DNA from: Microvirga zambiensis WSM3693
GTDB taxonomy: Bacteria > Pseudomonadota > Alphaproteobacteria > Rhizobiales > Beijerinckiaceae
DNA: 64,000 nt
Assembly: GCF_016735695.1 (NCBI RefSeq)
Contig: NZ_JAERQD010000016.1
Location: 62,001-126,000, forward strand
Reading direction: 5' to 3'
Part shown: one piece after another, positions 1 to 8,532 of the stretch
Layout of the letters: every line of letters begins with the position of its first letter
Position numbering within the stretch: position 1 is the first letter of the stretch
Notes under the pieces: model-generated
Database searches by the model: none
Told to the model about the DNA's origin: nothing
The model's input: the letters and a program-made list of their open reading frames with translations, nothing else
Program-made: the position numbers and the translations under genes

Positions 1-2221
1 CGCTGTTGGCGCGCCCCAGTTCTTGCACGCGATGGGCGAGTTCGCCATTGACGGTGGTCAGCTCTTCGTTGACGGATTGCAATTCCTCTTTCGAGGTTTC
101 CAGTTCCTCGTTGGCGGATTGAAGCTCCTCATTGAGCGATTGGTATTCCTCGTTCGAGGATTTCAGCTCCTCGTTCGTGCTCTCGAGTTCCTCGATCGTG
201 GCCTGAAGACGCTCACGGGTCACCCGCAACTCGGCCTCAAGCCGCTGCAGATGCTCATCCTGAAAGACCGTGTTCGACGTGTCGCGGCTGACTTCTTCAA
301 GTCGGGCAGTGCTGTCCTTGAAGATGACGACATAGCCGGGTCTCGAGTTCGGCTGGTCACCCATGGGTTCAACCACGAGGTCAACGATCCGGTGGTTGCC
401 GTTCGTCCCGAGGGAGAGGCCATCGACCTGCACAGGTTCGTGCTCCTCGGCAGCCTTCGTCAGCGCAGCGCGGAGGTCGAGGCGCAGATCGCTGTGGATC
501 AGGTTCAGCAGATTGAGGCTAGCTGCGCCGCCGGCCGGCTCGATGTAGCGACCGCTTCTGCCCGAGAAGTGCAGGACGTCGAAGTTCTGATCGATCACAA
601 CATGAGCTGGGGCATAGCGCTCGGCGATGGTCTCCGCCTGGCGGGCAAGGTTGCCCTCGATCGGGCGTGGCCGAGACGGCAGAGCGTTCTCGGGCGGTCG
701 TCGGTCTGCTGCCGTGAATGGGAAGTCCGGCATGACCCGGACCGATGTCTCAAGACGTTGGAAGATGCGAAAACCGCGATCGATCGGGGCGAAGAGCCTC
801 GTGTGGCGTGAGATGTTCTCGGAGTTCCCCAGGAACAGGAAGCCGCCCGGACGCAGGGCGAAATGAAACAGCGGGATCACCCGGTCCTGAAGATCGCCGT
901 TGAGATAGATCAGCAGGTTGCGACAGGAGATCAGGTCGAGGCGCGAGAAGGGTGCATCCTTGACCACGCTGTGCTGCGAGAAGATGCACATCTCCCGCAG
1001 TTCCTTTACCACGGAGTAGGTGTTGCCCTCCTTGACGAACCAGCGCGCCAGCCGTTCGGGCGTCACATCCTTGGTGATGGCTTCCGTATAGCGTCCCACC
1101 CTTGCCGTTGCGAGGGCGCGGCCGTCTATGTCGCTGGCGAATATCTGCACGTGAGGCACCGTGTCGAGCTTCGCCATGTGCTCTCGCAGGAGGATGCCGA
1201 TGGAATAGGCCTCTTCGCCCGTAGAGCAGCCGAGCACCCAGACCCTCAGGTTGTCGTTGCGGGTCTTGCCTTCGAAGAGCTTGGGGATGACCTTCTCTTC
1301 AAGAAGTTCGAATTCCCGGCGATCCCGGAAGAACTGCGTGACCCCTATCAGGAGATCGTTGAAGAGATCCTGAGCCTCGTCAGTCTGCCCGCGCAGCACC
1401 TCCATGTAGCTTTCGATGGTGTCGGTCTGAACGACCTGCATCCGGCGCTGCACACGCCTGAGGAATGTGCCGGCCTTGTAGCCGTGAAAATCATGGCCGG
1501 TCTTGTTGCGCAGCACGGTGGCGATATTCGCAAGAGCTCCGGAGATCTCCTCCGCCGTATGACCGTCTCGCGCGGCTTCCCGATAGTTTTTGAGGTGCTG
1601 CTCGTAGAGGCGGATGCGTCCCGGAATCTGCTCGACGGGCAGAACGAAATCCGCGAGCGCGACCGGACTGGTGCTCGCGGCAAGGTTCTCCTGCGAAACC
1701 TCGCTAGTCTCCTCCGCCAAGGTGAGGCCACCAGCTTCTTTGAGCGCCGCAAAGCCGAGGATGCCGTCACCGCCCGTGCCGGATAGAATGACGCCGATAA
1801 CATCCCTTTCCTGGTCGTGAGCGGCAGAGACCAGGAAACTGTCGATCGTGGCGCGCTCGCCTGGATTTTCTTGAGCCGCCCGGCTTCGGAAATGCCCGTC
1901 TTCAAGTGTCAGAATCGTATTTGGTGCAGGCCAGTAGATCTTGCCTCTTTCGAGAGGGGCACCCGCCGCGAGGGTAAGCTCGCGCCCGTGTTCCGCCAAA
2001 ACCTGGCTGAAACGCTCCTCATCCAGGGCTTCGCGGTGCTGAAAGACCAGCACAACCGCGATGCCCTCGTCCAGTGACAGGTCGCTCAGGAGGCGCTCTA
2101 CCGGCCGGCTGTGCGCCCCGGAGGCGCCGATGGCAACGATCAGACCCACGGAGGTCCCAGCCAAGCCGCCCCCTTGAGCGGCGTCGGAACTGGGTTTGTT
2201 GTTGCTTCTTCTCGCGGCCAA
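1..2221 (-). CDS. CheB-CheR fusion with PAS and coiled coil (3' end outside window)
   Basis: The minus-strand frame is open from about 2221 to the window edge (about 740 codons), so the C-terminus is missing. Rough domain order: CheB methylesterase (residues 20-200, GASGA near 25 and SGTGGDG near 149); CheR methyltransferase (from about 235, KTGHDFHGYK, with SAM motif GCSTGEEAYS near 330); PAS (about 520-640); then a coiled coil of repeated NEEL units (SSNEEYQSLNEELQSANEEL). This is the usual CheB/CheR-PAS architecture, which normally continues into a kinase or second PAS. The first usable start is TTG at 2221, preceded by AGGGA; a GTG at 2149 is the alternative. It follows the CheB gene by about 80 bp, probably in one operon. 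Such proteins are thought to link chemosensory-type methylation to histidine kinase output; the signal is unknown. Confidence 0.9.
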   Translation of the reverse strand, partial: MAARRSNNKPSSDAAQGGGLAGTSVGLIVAIGASGAHSRPVERLLSDLSLDEGIAVVLVFQHREALDEERFSQVLAEHGRELTLAAGAPLERGKIYWPAPNTILTLEDGHFRSRAAQENPGERATIDSFLVSAAHDQERDVIGVILSGTGGDGILGFAALKEAGGLTLAEETSEVSQENLAASTSPVALADFVLPVEQIPGRIRLYEQHLKNYREAARDGHTAEEISGALANIATVLRNKTGHDFHGYKAGTFLRRVQRRMQVVQTDTIESYMEVLRGQTDEAQDLFNDLLIGVTQFFRDRREFELLEEKVIPKLFEGKTRNDNLRVWVLGCSTGEEAYSIGILLREHMAKLDTVPHVQIFASDIDGRALATARVGRYTEAITKDVTPERLARWFVKEGNTYSVVKELREMCIFSQHSVVKDAPFSRLDLISCRNLLIYLNGDLQDRVIPLFHFALRPGGFLFLGNSENISRHTRLFAPIDRGFRIFQRLETSVRVMPDFPFTAADRRPPENALPSRPRPIEGNLARQAETIAERYAPAHVVIDQNFDVLHFSGRSGRYIEPAGGAASLNLLNLIHSDLRLDLRAALTKAAEEHEPVQVDGLSLGTNGNHRIVDLVVEPMGDQPNSRPGYVVIFKDSTARLEEVSRDTSNTVFQDEHLQRLEAELRVTRERLQATIEELESTNEELKSSNEEYQSLNEELQSANEELETSKEELQSVNEELTTVNGELAHRVQELGRANS

Positions 2222-2302
2222 CTTGCAATATCCCTGCTTGCTTAAGGATTTGCCATATAAGGCGAAAACATGCCACCCCTTGGGTGGGGCTACGGGATGC
2301 CC

Positions 2303-3331
2303 TCAACCGTCCGGGTTCTGCTCTCCCTCGTCCACCTTCGTGCCCAGAGGCTCCATGGATTGCAGAACGGCCCGGCGGAGCGTGTCGGCATATTGCCGGT
2401 ATTCGACAGCCCGATCCCTATACATCTCGGCGACCGCCTTACGGCCGCTTCGGAGCCCGTCTTCGGCCATCCGAGTGACCAGTTCGGCCCGCTCCTCGAT
2501 GACCCGCAAGGCGACCCGCAACGCTTCGTCTACCGCGCTCTCCTGCTCTTTGGCCAGGACTTCGGCAGTCATCGTGTGGCCCACTTGGCAGCGGAACCGG
2601 AGGGGCTTGCTGTCCGTGACCGCCGAGAGGACCCCGCCGCACGAGGGACAGGTCAGGGCGGCCGGAGCAGCGAGCTTCCGCAAGACCTCGCTGTCGATGC
2701 GCTCACCTGCGGCGATATCCACCTCCAGGCGGATATCCGGAGGGACCGGCACCCCCGGGCCTGCCGCCTCGCGGGCAAGGTCTGACAGCACGTCGCCGAT
2801 CCGAGCGCTCGGGACCGACAAGTCGGCCTCGACTGATTTCAGGGCGCTGCGTGGCATTTCATCGACGGTGGCGTCGTTCGGATCCTGCACGATCGCGACC
2901 CCGCCGCAGCGTTTGATCGCCTCGAGGCCCGAGGCTCCGTCATTCAGAAAACCGCTTAGAACAACACCGATGACCCGGGGGCCGTAAGCGGCCGCTGCCG
3001 AGCGGAACAGCGGATCGATGGCGGGCCGCGCCATGTTTTCCCTTGGCCCACGCCCTAGCCTTATGTGACCCTCGGTCAGGATCAGGTGGTGGTCGGGAAC
3101 GGCCAGATAGATGTTGCCGGGATCGATGCGCATGCCATCCACGGCCTGGTGAACAGGCAGGAGCCCGGCTGCGGAAGCGACCGTGGACAAGATGCCGATG
3201 CTTCTGGCCGGAATGTGCAGGACGACGAATACGGCTGCCGGGAGGTCCGGCGGAAGCGCCCCGAGAATGCGCTTGAGAGGGGCGGTCGCTCCCGAAGAGC
3301 CTCCGATGACGATGATATCGCGATTGTTCAT
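2303..3331 (-). CDS. Stand-alone CheB-type methylesterase with C-terminal Cys motif
   Basis: About 342 residues. The N-terminal half is a CheB methylesterase domain without a receiver: GGSSGA at the start (catalytic Ser), VLHIPAR (His region) and SGFLNDGASG (Asp region). The C-terminal third has CPSCGG followed by a CQVGH segment, a putative zinc site seen in stand-alone CheB-like proteins, then a helical tail. I chose the ATG at 3331 because GAGGA lies 7 nt upstream; the open frame extends a few codons further. It sits directly upstream of the CheB-CheR fusion on the same strand. It would hydrolyse glutamyl methyl esters or act as a paired regulator of the fusion protein. With no receiver, its control must differ from classical CheB. 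Confidence 0.88.
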   Translation of the reverse strand: MNNRDIIVIGGSSGATAPLKRILGALPPDLPAAVFVVLHIPARSIGILSTVASAAGLLPVHQAVDGMRIDPGNIYLAVPDHHLILTEGHIRLGRGPRENMARPAIDPLFRSAAAAYGPRVIGVVLSGFLNDGASGLEAIKRCGGVAIVQDPNDATVDEMPRSALKSVEADLSVPSARIGDVLSDLAREAAGPGVPVPPDIRLEVDIAAGERIDSEVLRKLAAPAALTCPSCGGVLSAVTDSKPLRFRCQVGHTMTAEVLAKEQESAVDEALRVALRVIEERAELVTRMAEDGLRSGRKAVAEMYRDRAVEYRQYADTLRRAVLQSMEPLGTKVDEGEQNPDG

Positions 3332-3410
3332 ATGTTGTCCTCGTCCCGCCACCACTCAATGAACAACAGGCTTTGATCGAGGTTCCTTTTCCGACGGAAA
3401 ATCGCACTAA

Positions 3411-3426
3411 TCCCAAGGATTTGGGA
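3411..3426. promoter_or_regulatory. 16-bp perfect palindrome in divergent promoter region
   Basis: TCCCAA-GGAT-TTGGGA is a perfect 6+4+6 inverted repeat midway between the minus-strand CheB gene (start 3331) and the plus-strand gene at 3482. Overlapping its right arm, GGAAC (3424-3428) is followed after 16 nt by CGTC, which loosely resembles an alphaproteobacterial EcfG (general stress) promoter driving the 3482 gene. Both readings are inference from sequence pattern only. Confidence 0.3.
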
Positions 3427-3481
3427 ACTTTGGTCCGTGGTAAGCGTCACCACTTCAAGCACTCGATGAGCAGTTCAGGCC

Positions 3482-3721
3482 ATGCCGGACCTTAACCTCG
3501 ACCGGGAACATCTTGCGAAGGCAGAACGAGACATCGCCGAGGGCGAGAGGCGCGTTACCCGTCAGATGATTCTCATCGAGAAGCTGCGTCATGACGGCCA
3601 CGATACAGTCGAGGCGGAACACCTGCTGCTGACGTTGGAGACCACCCTCGCGGAGTGGCAGGCGCATCGGGAAGAGATCTTGCGGGATCTGGAGCGACAC
3701 AGCGCGCTGCGCTCTGGCTAG
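3482..3721 (+). CDS. Small charged helical protein
   Basis: 79 residues, no family recognised. The sequence is strongly charged and helical throughout (DREHLAKAERDIAEGERR, later ETTLAEWQAHREEIL), with no signal peptide or membrane segment, so it is probably a short cytoplasmic coiled coil. The start ATG has a weak AGG upstream. It is divergent from the CheB gene and 98 bp before the Crp/Fnr gene. A possible EcfG-like promoter (GGAAC-N16-CGTC) lies about 35-60 bp upstream, which would fit a stress-induced small protein. Function unknown. Confidence 0.6.
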   Translation: MPDLNLDREHLAKAERDIAEGERRVTRQMILIEKLRHDGHDTVEAEHLLLTLETTLAEWQAHREEILRDLERHSALRSG

Positions 3722-3819
3722 GGGCCAAGTAAGCTTTCCACACCCATCAAATTGACCAACCCGCATATTTTCAAGGGATAACCTAGAGTGGGCCGAAAAA
3801 GTTTGGACCGAGAGGCACG

Positions 3820-4560
3820 ATGATGAAAACCGCTCTGGACGAACAAGCTCAGTCAAGCCTGCTTCTCCGTAAGCTGGGCCGTATCGACGATCTCACTGAC
3901 GATGAGGAGCGGGCGGTCTTGAACCTGCCTATGAAGGTCAAGGTGTTTGACGCGGACGTAGATATCATCCGTGATGGAGATCGCCCCTCCGACTGCGCCG
4001 TGGTTCTCAGCGGCTTCGTCTGCCGTTACAAAATCCTGCCTGATGGCAAGCGGCAGATCTTGGGTCTCTATATTCCTGGGGATATGCCGGATCTGCAAAG
4101 CTTTCCCTTGCAAGTTCCAGATCACGGCGTGGGAACCTTGGCGAGAAGCAACGTGGGGCTGATCCCACATGAGTGCCTTCAGGACATGCTGCGGAGCTAC
4201 CCTAATCTCACCAAGGCCTTTTGGCGCGAGACCCTCATCGATGCTGCCATCGCTCGCGAATGGATGATCGGGCTGGGCCGCCGGTCAGCTTATCAGCGCA
4301 CGGCCCACCTTCTTTGCGAGCTGCATCTGCGCATGATGTCCGTCGGACTTGCCAGGAGCGATGGCTATGATCTTCCGCTGACACAGAACGAGCTTGCGGA
4401 TACGCTCGGACTGTCGACAGTGCACGTCAACCGCGTCCTCCAGGATCTCAGGCGGGAAAAATTGATCACCCTACGCGGCAGCGCGTTGCACATCCCTGAT
4501 ACGAGAGCACTCCAGGCCGCCGGTGAATTCGATCCGGCCTACCTTCATTTGACGGATTGA
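3820..4560 (+). CDS. Crp/Fnr family transcriptional regulator
   Basis: 246 residues: cyclic-nucleotide-binding-like beta-barrel (about 25-145), dimerisation helix (about 145-170) and winged HTH (about 175-240). The HTH reads LTQNELADTLGLSTVHVNRVLQ. There is no N-terminal cysteine cluster, so it is not an Fe-S FNR. The recognition helix has HVNR in place of the E-x-x-SR of FNR/FixK, so it probably does not bind TTGAT-N4-ATCAA boxes. The start ATG-ATG follows GAGAGG. It is a monocistronic gene with about 100 bp of upstream intergenic DNA. Ligand and targets cannot be read from the sequence. Confidence 0.9.
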   Translation: MMKTALDEQAQSSLLLRKLGRIDDLTDDEERAVLNLPMKVKVFDADVDIIRDGDRPSDCAVVLSGFVCRYKILPDGKRQILGLYIPGDMPDLQSFPLQVPDHGVGTLARSNVGLIPHECLQDMLRSYPNLTKAFWRETLIDAAIAREWMIGLGRRSAYQRTAHLLCELHLRMMSVGLARSDGYDLPLTQNELADTLGLSTVHVNRVLQDLRREKLITLRGSALHIPDTRALQAAGEFDPAYLHLTD

Positions 4561-4665
4561 GGTGCAGAGGAGCAGGACGTTCTACAGATGGCAAGTGCCG
4601 ATACATCGGTGTTCCCGCTCATGTTCGCGACGTGGCTCGCCGTCGTGAGGCATGGTCGTCGTTAC

Positions 4666-4806
4666 TCAGATCGACAAGACACCCAAGACCTGAGTGAGCA
4701 CCACGACGACAGCCAGGGCGCTCGAGAGCGTCAGGACAACATTGCTTATTCTCGCCTGACGGGCGAGCTGGGCCTCAAGGGCGTTGATCTCAAAGTTGTG
4801 AAGCAT
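4666..4806 (-). CDS. Predicted 46-residue single-span membrane protein
   Basis: A short frame encoding a polar N-terminus (MLHNFEINALEAQLARQAR) and one hydrophobic segment (VVLTLSSALAVVVVLTQVLG). AGGA lies 7-8 nt before the ATG, a good Shine-Dalgarno spacing. The layout (short amphipathic helix, then one membrane helix near the C-terminus) is typical of small inner-membrane proteins. No family recognised. An 87-codon frame on the opposite strand across the same DNA looks like its shadow. Confidence 0.4.
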   Translation of the reverse strand: MLHNFEINALEAQLARQARISNVVLTLSSALAVVVVLTQVLGVLSI

Positions 4807-5172
4807 AGGCCGTTCCTAGATCAGGACGGCCATAAGCCAACAGATGATTGACCTGCATAATGACTGTCCGAGACGCCGTTGCCTGCTTCATGACAGGCTG
4901 GTCGACAAAGAGGACATGGCTGCATCATGCGCCACGGATGAGGACCAGCCGAAACTATCAGGGCGATAGGGTTACGGCAATATCCAGGACCTGCGTGCTG
5001 TGGCTGTAACCTTAACGGCCGTTGGCCGACTTGATCAGACTATGATGTGGATACTGAATTTCCGATAAGGCACAGTACGGACCTCGAACCGTAAGCTTGT
5101 TCATTCGCTCGGCTCGACGGCCTTCAGCTCACTGAAATCGAATGGATCGTGCGGCGGCACGTGACTATCGGG
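4807..5172. other. Intergenic DNA, no clear gene
   Basis: About 365 bp with no convincing reading frame on either strand. It presumably carries the promoter of the small membrane-protein gene. Confidence 0.4.
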
Positions 5173-5277
5173 TTAAATGGGCCTCCCCAGGAGTTCTCTG
5201 GACCGGGCCAGGCGCTCCAAGCTTCGACGCAGGCAGTCTCGATCGCCGGCAAGGAGCCGACTGGCCCGGAAACTCAT
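5173..5277 (-). CDS. Candidate 34-residue Arg-rich small protein
   Basis: The frame encodes a short basic amphipathic helix (RDCLRRSLERLARSRELL). No strong Shine-Dalgarno sequence is visible. The regular spacing of Arg and Leu is more protein-like than chance, but the call rests on that alone. It lies just downstream of the 71-residue gene at 5303-5518 on the same strand. Confidence 0.22.
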   Translation of the reverse strand: MSFRASRLLAGDRDCLRRSLERLARSRELLGRPI

Positions 5278-5302
5278 GTCGGCTCAGGCCCTGAAAATAT
5301 GA

Positions 5303-5518
5303 TCATCCATCAGAATGCTGTTTCATATCCTCTGACGGATCATCCTCGTATGGGTTGAAAATACGCGCCCCGATCCAGCCGCCCCCCACGGTCTCTGTCA
5401 CCAGAGGGTTTGTTTGATCCAGCAGCTTGCGTGACAGTTTCACGGTTTCCCGCGCGGCGTGGAGCAGCAGGGTATCGTACTCGGCGCGCGTCATCGGTGT
5501 TTGGGGAGTAGCATCCAT
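5303..5518 (-). CDS. Conserved-type hypothetical protein, 71 residues
   Basis: Short soluble protein, family not recognised. The N-terminus is helical (MTRAEYDTLLLHAARETVKLSRKLL at residues 9-33) and the C-terminus is acidic (NPYEDDPSEDM). I used the ATG at 5518 because GGAG lies 8 nt upstream; the frame is open 11 codons further without a good ribosome site. There is no membrane segment. Together with the next gene on the same strand it forms a run of small unknown genes. Confidence 0.5.
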   Translation of the reverse strand: MDATPQTPMTRAEYDTLLLHAARETVKLSRKLLDQTNPLVTETVGGGWIGARIFNPYEDDPSEDMKQHSDG

Positions 5519-5676
5519 GAAGGTGCTCCTCAGCCTTGCAGGCGGGAGCACACATCTCTCTCAGCCACCAGCGCCTACGGGTTCGGATCGGCCGGCGATG
5601 GCCGCACTATGGACCTCGTGGACCGAAAGTCAAAGCGGAACCGCAAATTTCGCATAATCATCAGTATGAGTTTAGG

Positions 5677-6021
5677 CTAGGCTTGCGTCTGGCTGCGGAG
5701 CAGAGCCCAAGACTGGGCAATCCGGGCCTTGCTATAGCGGATCTGTTCCCGGGAACGAGCCACGAGCCTCGCCGAGGTAAGGCTGATCGCAGAGCATGTT
5801 TGAAAGACATCGGACTCGACGACAATCCTCCTGTGCACTTTCCTGCATCCACTTGGATCATCTTCAGCCTCAGCCGCAAGGAGAACCGTCGTGATAGCCT
5901 GGGCATCCTGCCGAAACGCCTGCCTGAGCCGTTCCGGCTCTCTGTCCCAGCCCCGCGCGCAGTCCTGAGCGTCATAGAGCGCCCGAGCGATGAATTCGAT
6001 TTGGTCGTGGGTCACAAGCAT
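5677..6021 (-). CDS. Hypothetical protein, about 114 residues
   Basis: The first 50 residues look like a genuine helical domain (THDQIEFIARALYDAQDCAR, then DREPERLRQAFRQDAQAI). The remainder is less regular and may be a read-through tail. I used ATG at 6021 with AAGG 7 nt upstream; a GTG two codons earlier is possible but would sit on the ribosome site. There is no signal peptide or membrane span. Family not recognised. Confidence 0.45.
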   Translation of the reverse strand: MLVTHDQIEFIARALYDAQDCARGWDREPERLRQAFRQDAQAITTVLLAAEAEDDPSGCRKVHRRIVVESDVFQTCSAISLTSARLVARSREQIRYSKARIAQSWALLRSQTQA

Positions 6022-6568
6022 GGCCACACCTTGGCTGGCGGCGCAGATCCTGATCGCAAATCAAGGCGAGATTAGACCTGTCTCGTAGGTATCGCGCGCA
6101 AGCAGCCGGCAATTTTGCATGACACCAAGTATGGGACGAGATTTTGAGTGCTTGAGAGCGTATTCGCAATTTTTTAAGCCAAAGCCTGAATTAGTGCAGT
6201 AAAATGCGAGTGCGTTGGCACCCGCTCGGCGTGGGGCTCGCTTACGATGCGCAGACCGCGTCTTCAGGCATCACGACAGTGCGCTCGAAGGCGTGATATC
6301 GAAGACCGAATGCAGTCGCACGCAAGCAACATAGCCATGAGGCCGTGATCGAAGCTCGGCCGATGACTGCATCGGAGCACTGCTCAGCTTCTCGAACGTG
6401 CTCGCCCTCGACGCCGCGCGTCCAGGGCCGGCATATCGGCCGCAGGGAAGCGGCCTTTTCAGTTCGCGGTCTCCCATGCCACGGCCATCTGTGCTAAGAA
6501 TGGGGTCTTCCCAGTGGAGTTGAACCCGAACAGGCGAGAAGTCGCCTCATGATGGAGTTCGTCCGCTC
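6022..6568. other. Long intergenic region
   Basis: About 550 bp between divergent genes. I see no convincing gene. A 68-codon minus-strand frame at 6271-6477 lacks a ribosome site and resembles no family. A short inverted repeat AGGCGA-GAAG-TCGCCT at 6532-6547 lies just before the cytochrome P460 gene and could be an operator. Confidence 0.35.
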
Positions 6569-7093
6569 ATGACCATCTTCGCCAAGATACTGGCCGCAGC
6601 TACGACCGTGATTGTTCTGGGCACGGCCGTCTACGCGCAGGACAAATACGCGCTGACATCGCCAGGCGGAATCGCGTTCTCCGACTTTCGGGGATATGAG
6701 GACTGGGCGGTAGTCTCGTCCGCCCGGACCGACGAAGTGCTCAAGGTCATCGTCGCCAATCCGACCATGATCGCGGCCTACAAGGCCGGCGTTCCGGGCA
6801 ACGGCCAGCCGTTCCCGGACGGCTCCAGGATCGCCAAGCTCCAGTGGAAGCCGAAGAAGAGCACAGAGGCGCCCTTCGTGGTGGACGTGCCGGACGTCTT
6901 CTCGCAGGCTTTCGTCATCGAAAAGGACGCCAAGAGGTTTCCGGACAGCGGCGGCTGGGGTTATGCGCTGTTCAACTATGACCCCGCATCCGACAGGTTC
7001 GCAGCCGATCCCAGTCCCTCGGATTGCGGACACGCATGCCACGTGGCCGTGAAGGCCAAGGACTACATCTTCCACCCGTATCAGAAGCGTTGA
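6569..7093 (+). CDS. Cytochrome P460 family protein (periplasmic c-type heme protein)
   Basis: 174 residues. An N-terminal signal peptide (KILAAATTVIVLGTAVYAQ) gives export to the periplasm. The mature part opens with the P460-family pattern FSDFRGYEDWAVV. Near the C-terminus CGHACH is followed by VAVKAKDYIF; this CxxxCH heme-attachment segment is common in proteobacterial members. Classical P460 enzymes oxidise hydroxylamine or detoxify NO, but many family members have unknown activity and no partner enzyme is present here. It is a single gene, upstream of and convergent with the MaoC gene. Confidence 0.85.
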   Translation: MTIFAKILAAATTVIVLGTAVYAQDKYALTSPGGIAFSDFRGYEDWAVVSSARTDEVLKVIVANPTMIAAYKAGVPGNGQPFPDGSRIAKLQWKPKKSTEAPFVVDVPDVFSQAFVIEKDAKRFPDSGGWGYALFNYDPASDRFAADPSPSDCGHACHVAVKAKDYIFHPYQKR

Positions 7094-7148
7094 ATGCGCG
7101 CGCTTGTTCCTGAACGGCTGCCGTCGCGATCGTTCCGTGTCCGGGAGC

Positions 7149-7634
7149 TCATCGGCCTGAGTCAATCGCGGAGGTGGACGGGCGTCGTGGAACCACGAGC
7201 TTCGACGTCAGCACCTGAACGACTTCGCCGCGCTCGTTCCGGGTCTCGCTCCGCAACACCACGATGCCGCGGTCAGGCTTCGAACGGGACGGATTGATCT
7301 CCATGACCTCGCTGACGACTCGAAGTTCGTCACCGGGACGGGTCGGTTTGGGCCACGCGATCTCGCCACCCGCGCCGATGAGGCCGCCGGCGATGGGCGC
7401 GCCGCCGTTGACGAGCAATCCCATTGTGACGGCGGCCGTATGCCAGCCGCTGGCCGCGAGCCCAGCAAAGAGCGATCGGGCCGCAGCGGCCTCGTCGAGA
7501 TGAAAAGGCTGCGGATCGAACTCTTTCGCGAACCGTTTGATCTGTTCCGCATCCAGTCTGTGCGATGGGCTCGTGAAGGTCTGGCCGACGTGCAGATCGT
7601 CCAGAAACAGATAATCCCGTGTTTCGTTAGCCAT
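7149..7634 (-). CDS. MaoC family (R)-specific enoyl-CoA hydratase-like protein
   Basis: 161 residues, a single hot-dog fold. The hydratase motif is visible near residues 38-58 as FDPQPFHLDEAAA (catalytic Asp and His), followed by GLAASGWHTAA, and the C-terminal half carries the usual VLRSETRNERGEVV strand pattern. Length is normal for stand-alone MaoC proteins. Such enzymes hydrate enoyl-CoA in fatty acid or polyhydroxyalkanoate metabolism. There is no pathway partner nearby, so the substrate is unknown. Confidence 0.9.
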   Translation of the reverse strand: MANETRDYLFLDDLHVGQTFTSPSHRLDAEQIKRFAKEFDPQPFHLDEAAAARSLFAGLAASGWHTAAVTMGLLVNGGAPIAGGLIGAGGEIAWPKPTRPGDELRVVSEVMEINPSRSKPDRGIVVLRSETRNERGEVVQVLTSKLVVPRRPSTSAIDSGR

Positions 7635-7768
7635 TGGAGCCGGGTCCCTTCATGATCAGGATCATGGTATCCACTGGACGACACTACTGCCACATAGGCA
7701 CGACCCGTAGCAGACATGCGCGGTCCAAATTCAAGCGAGATTGCCGGAAACACCATCCCACAACAGTT

Positions 7769-8086
7769 TCAACGCCGTCGTCGGTTGGTCGGGCCGGACC
7801 GGGCATGTTTCATTGGCTGCGGTATCACGGTGAACACGAGATCCATATGTGGTGCGTCGCGCCCAGCGAACTCATCCCAGCTTTTGGAACGCAAGACCGC
7901 GGCGTCATGGCCCAGGGTGCGCTGGAGGTTGAGGGCGTAGGGATTGATGCCGCCGAGCAGCTGGCTTCCGGTGCTATAGGCACGAAATCGGCCCTTGCCG
8001 ATGTCGTTCGGGATGGCCTCGGACAGGATCGAGCGGGCCGAGTTGGCCGTGCTGATGAACAGGACGTTGTGGACGCGATCAGCCAT
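7769..8086 (-). pseudogene. Decayed ArsC/low-MW phosphatase-like gene
   Basis: The N-terminal 80 residues match the thioredoxin-coupled arsenate reductase/LMW-PTP family: NVLFISTANSARSILSEA, then AYSTGS and LRSKSWDEFA. Two defects are visible. The P-loop cysteine (C-x5-R) is Ser (codon AGC). After MDLVFTV the segment that normally carries the second cysteine pair is missing: the frame jumps to QPM and ends in a short Arg-rich tail. Normal proteins are about 140-175 residues. It is unlikely to be an active reductase. No arsB/acr3 or arsR is nearby. Confidence 0.75.
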
Positions 8087-8352
8087 GGACGGGTTCCTTC
8101 GACGTCGGCAAGTCATGAGGGTGGTTTCCCGGTGTCACGGCACCTGTTGGCTCCTGGGTTCGATTGCATACCAAAGGTATAGGGCTCGCGGTCGCGATGT
8201 CCCCTGGCTTGTCACGCCGGCTGAGAGGCGTATCCTGGTGACATGCGTTGAAATCGCGCGCCGGACCCAGGCTCTCACTCCGCCACTTCCGGTCACCGAT
8301 TCTTGTTGGCGTCGCTCCTGTAACGCGTGGTTTGTTTCGACCGCCAGGGGGA

Positions 8353-8532
8353 ATGACGATGTCCTTTCTGATGCCCGCCGCTGCAATGCTCCTCGGCACG
8401 TCGGCAATCATGCTCGCCGTCGGCGTTCCCGGCTGCGCAGCCGGTTCCGGCCGGCACTCCGCCAATCGAACTGAAGGCTTCGGCGTCGAAGGGCGAGAAC
8501 GTGATGATCAATCCGCGGGAGGTTCTGAATGA
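8353..8532 (+). CDS. Possible small secreted/lipoprotein-like ORF
   Basis: A 59-codon frame starting MTMSFLMPAAAMLLG with a hydrophobic N-terminus ending near VPGC, then a polar low-complexity tail. AGGGGGA precedes the ATG closely. Its stop overlaps the start of the isochorismatase gene (ATGA), suggesting translational coupling. No family recognised. It may also be a degenerate leader, so the call is weak. Confidence 0.28.
   Translation: MTMSFLMPAAAMLLGTSAIMLAVGVPGCAAGSGRHSANRTEGFGVEGRERDDQSAGGSE

Noticed and set aside
23..1786. Two long plus-strand frames (262 and 307 codons)
   Set aside because: They are opposite-strand shadows of the CheB-CheR fusion, whose minus-strand frame carries recognisable domains throughout.
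2262..2302. Short hairpin between the CheB gene and the CheB-CheR fusion
   Set aside because: Only a 6-bp stem with no T-run; too weak to call a terminator, and the genes are probably one operon.
4588..4851. 87-codon plus-strand frame after the Crp/Fnr gene
   Set aside because: No family resemblance or good ribosome site; the opposite strand holds a better small-protein candidate.
6271..6477. 68-codon minus-strand frame
   Set aside because: No ribosome site, no domain, irregular composition.
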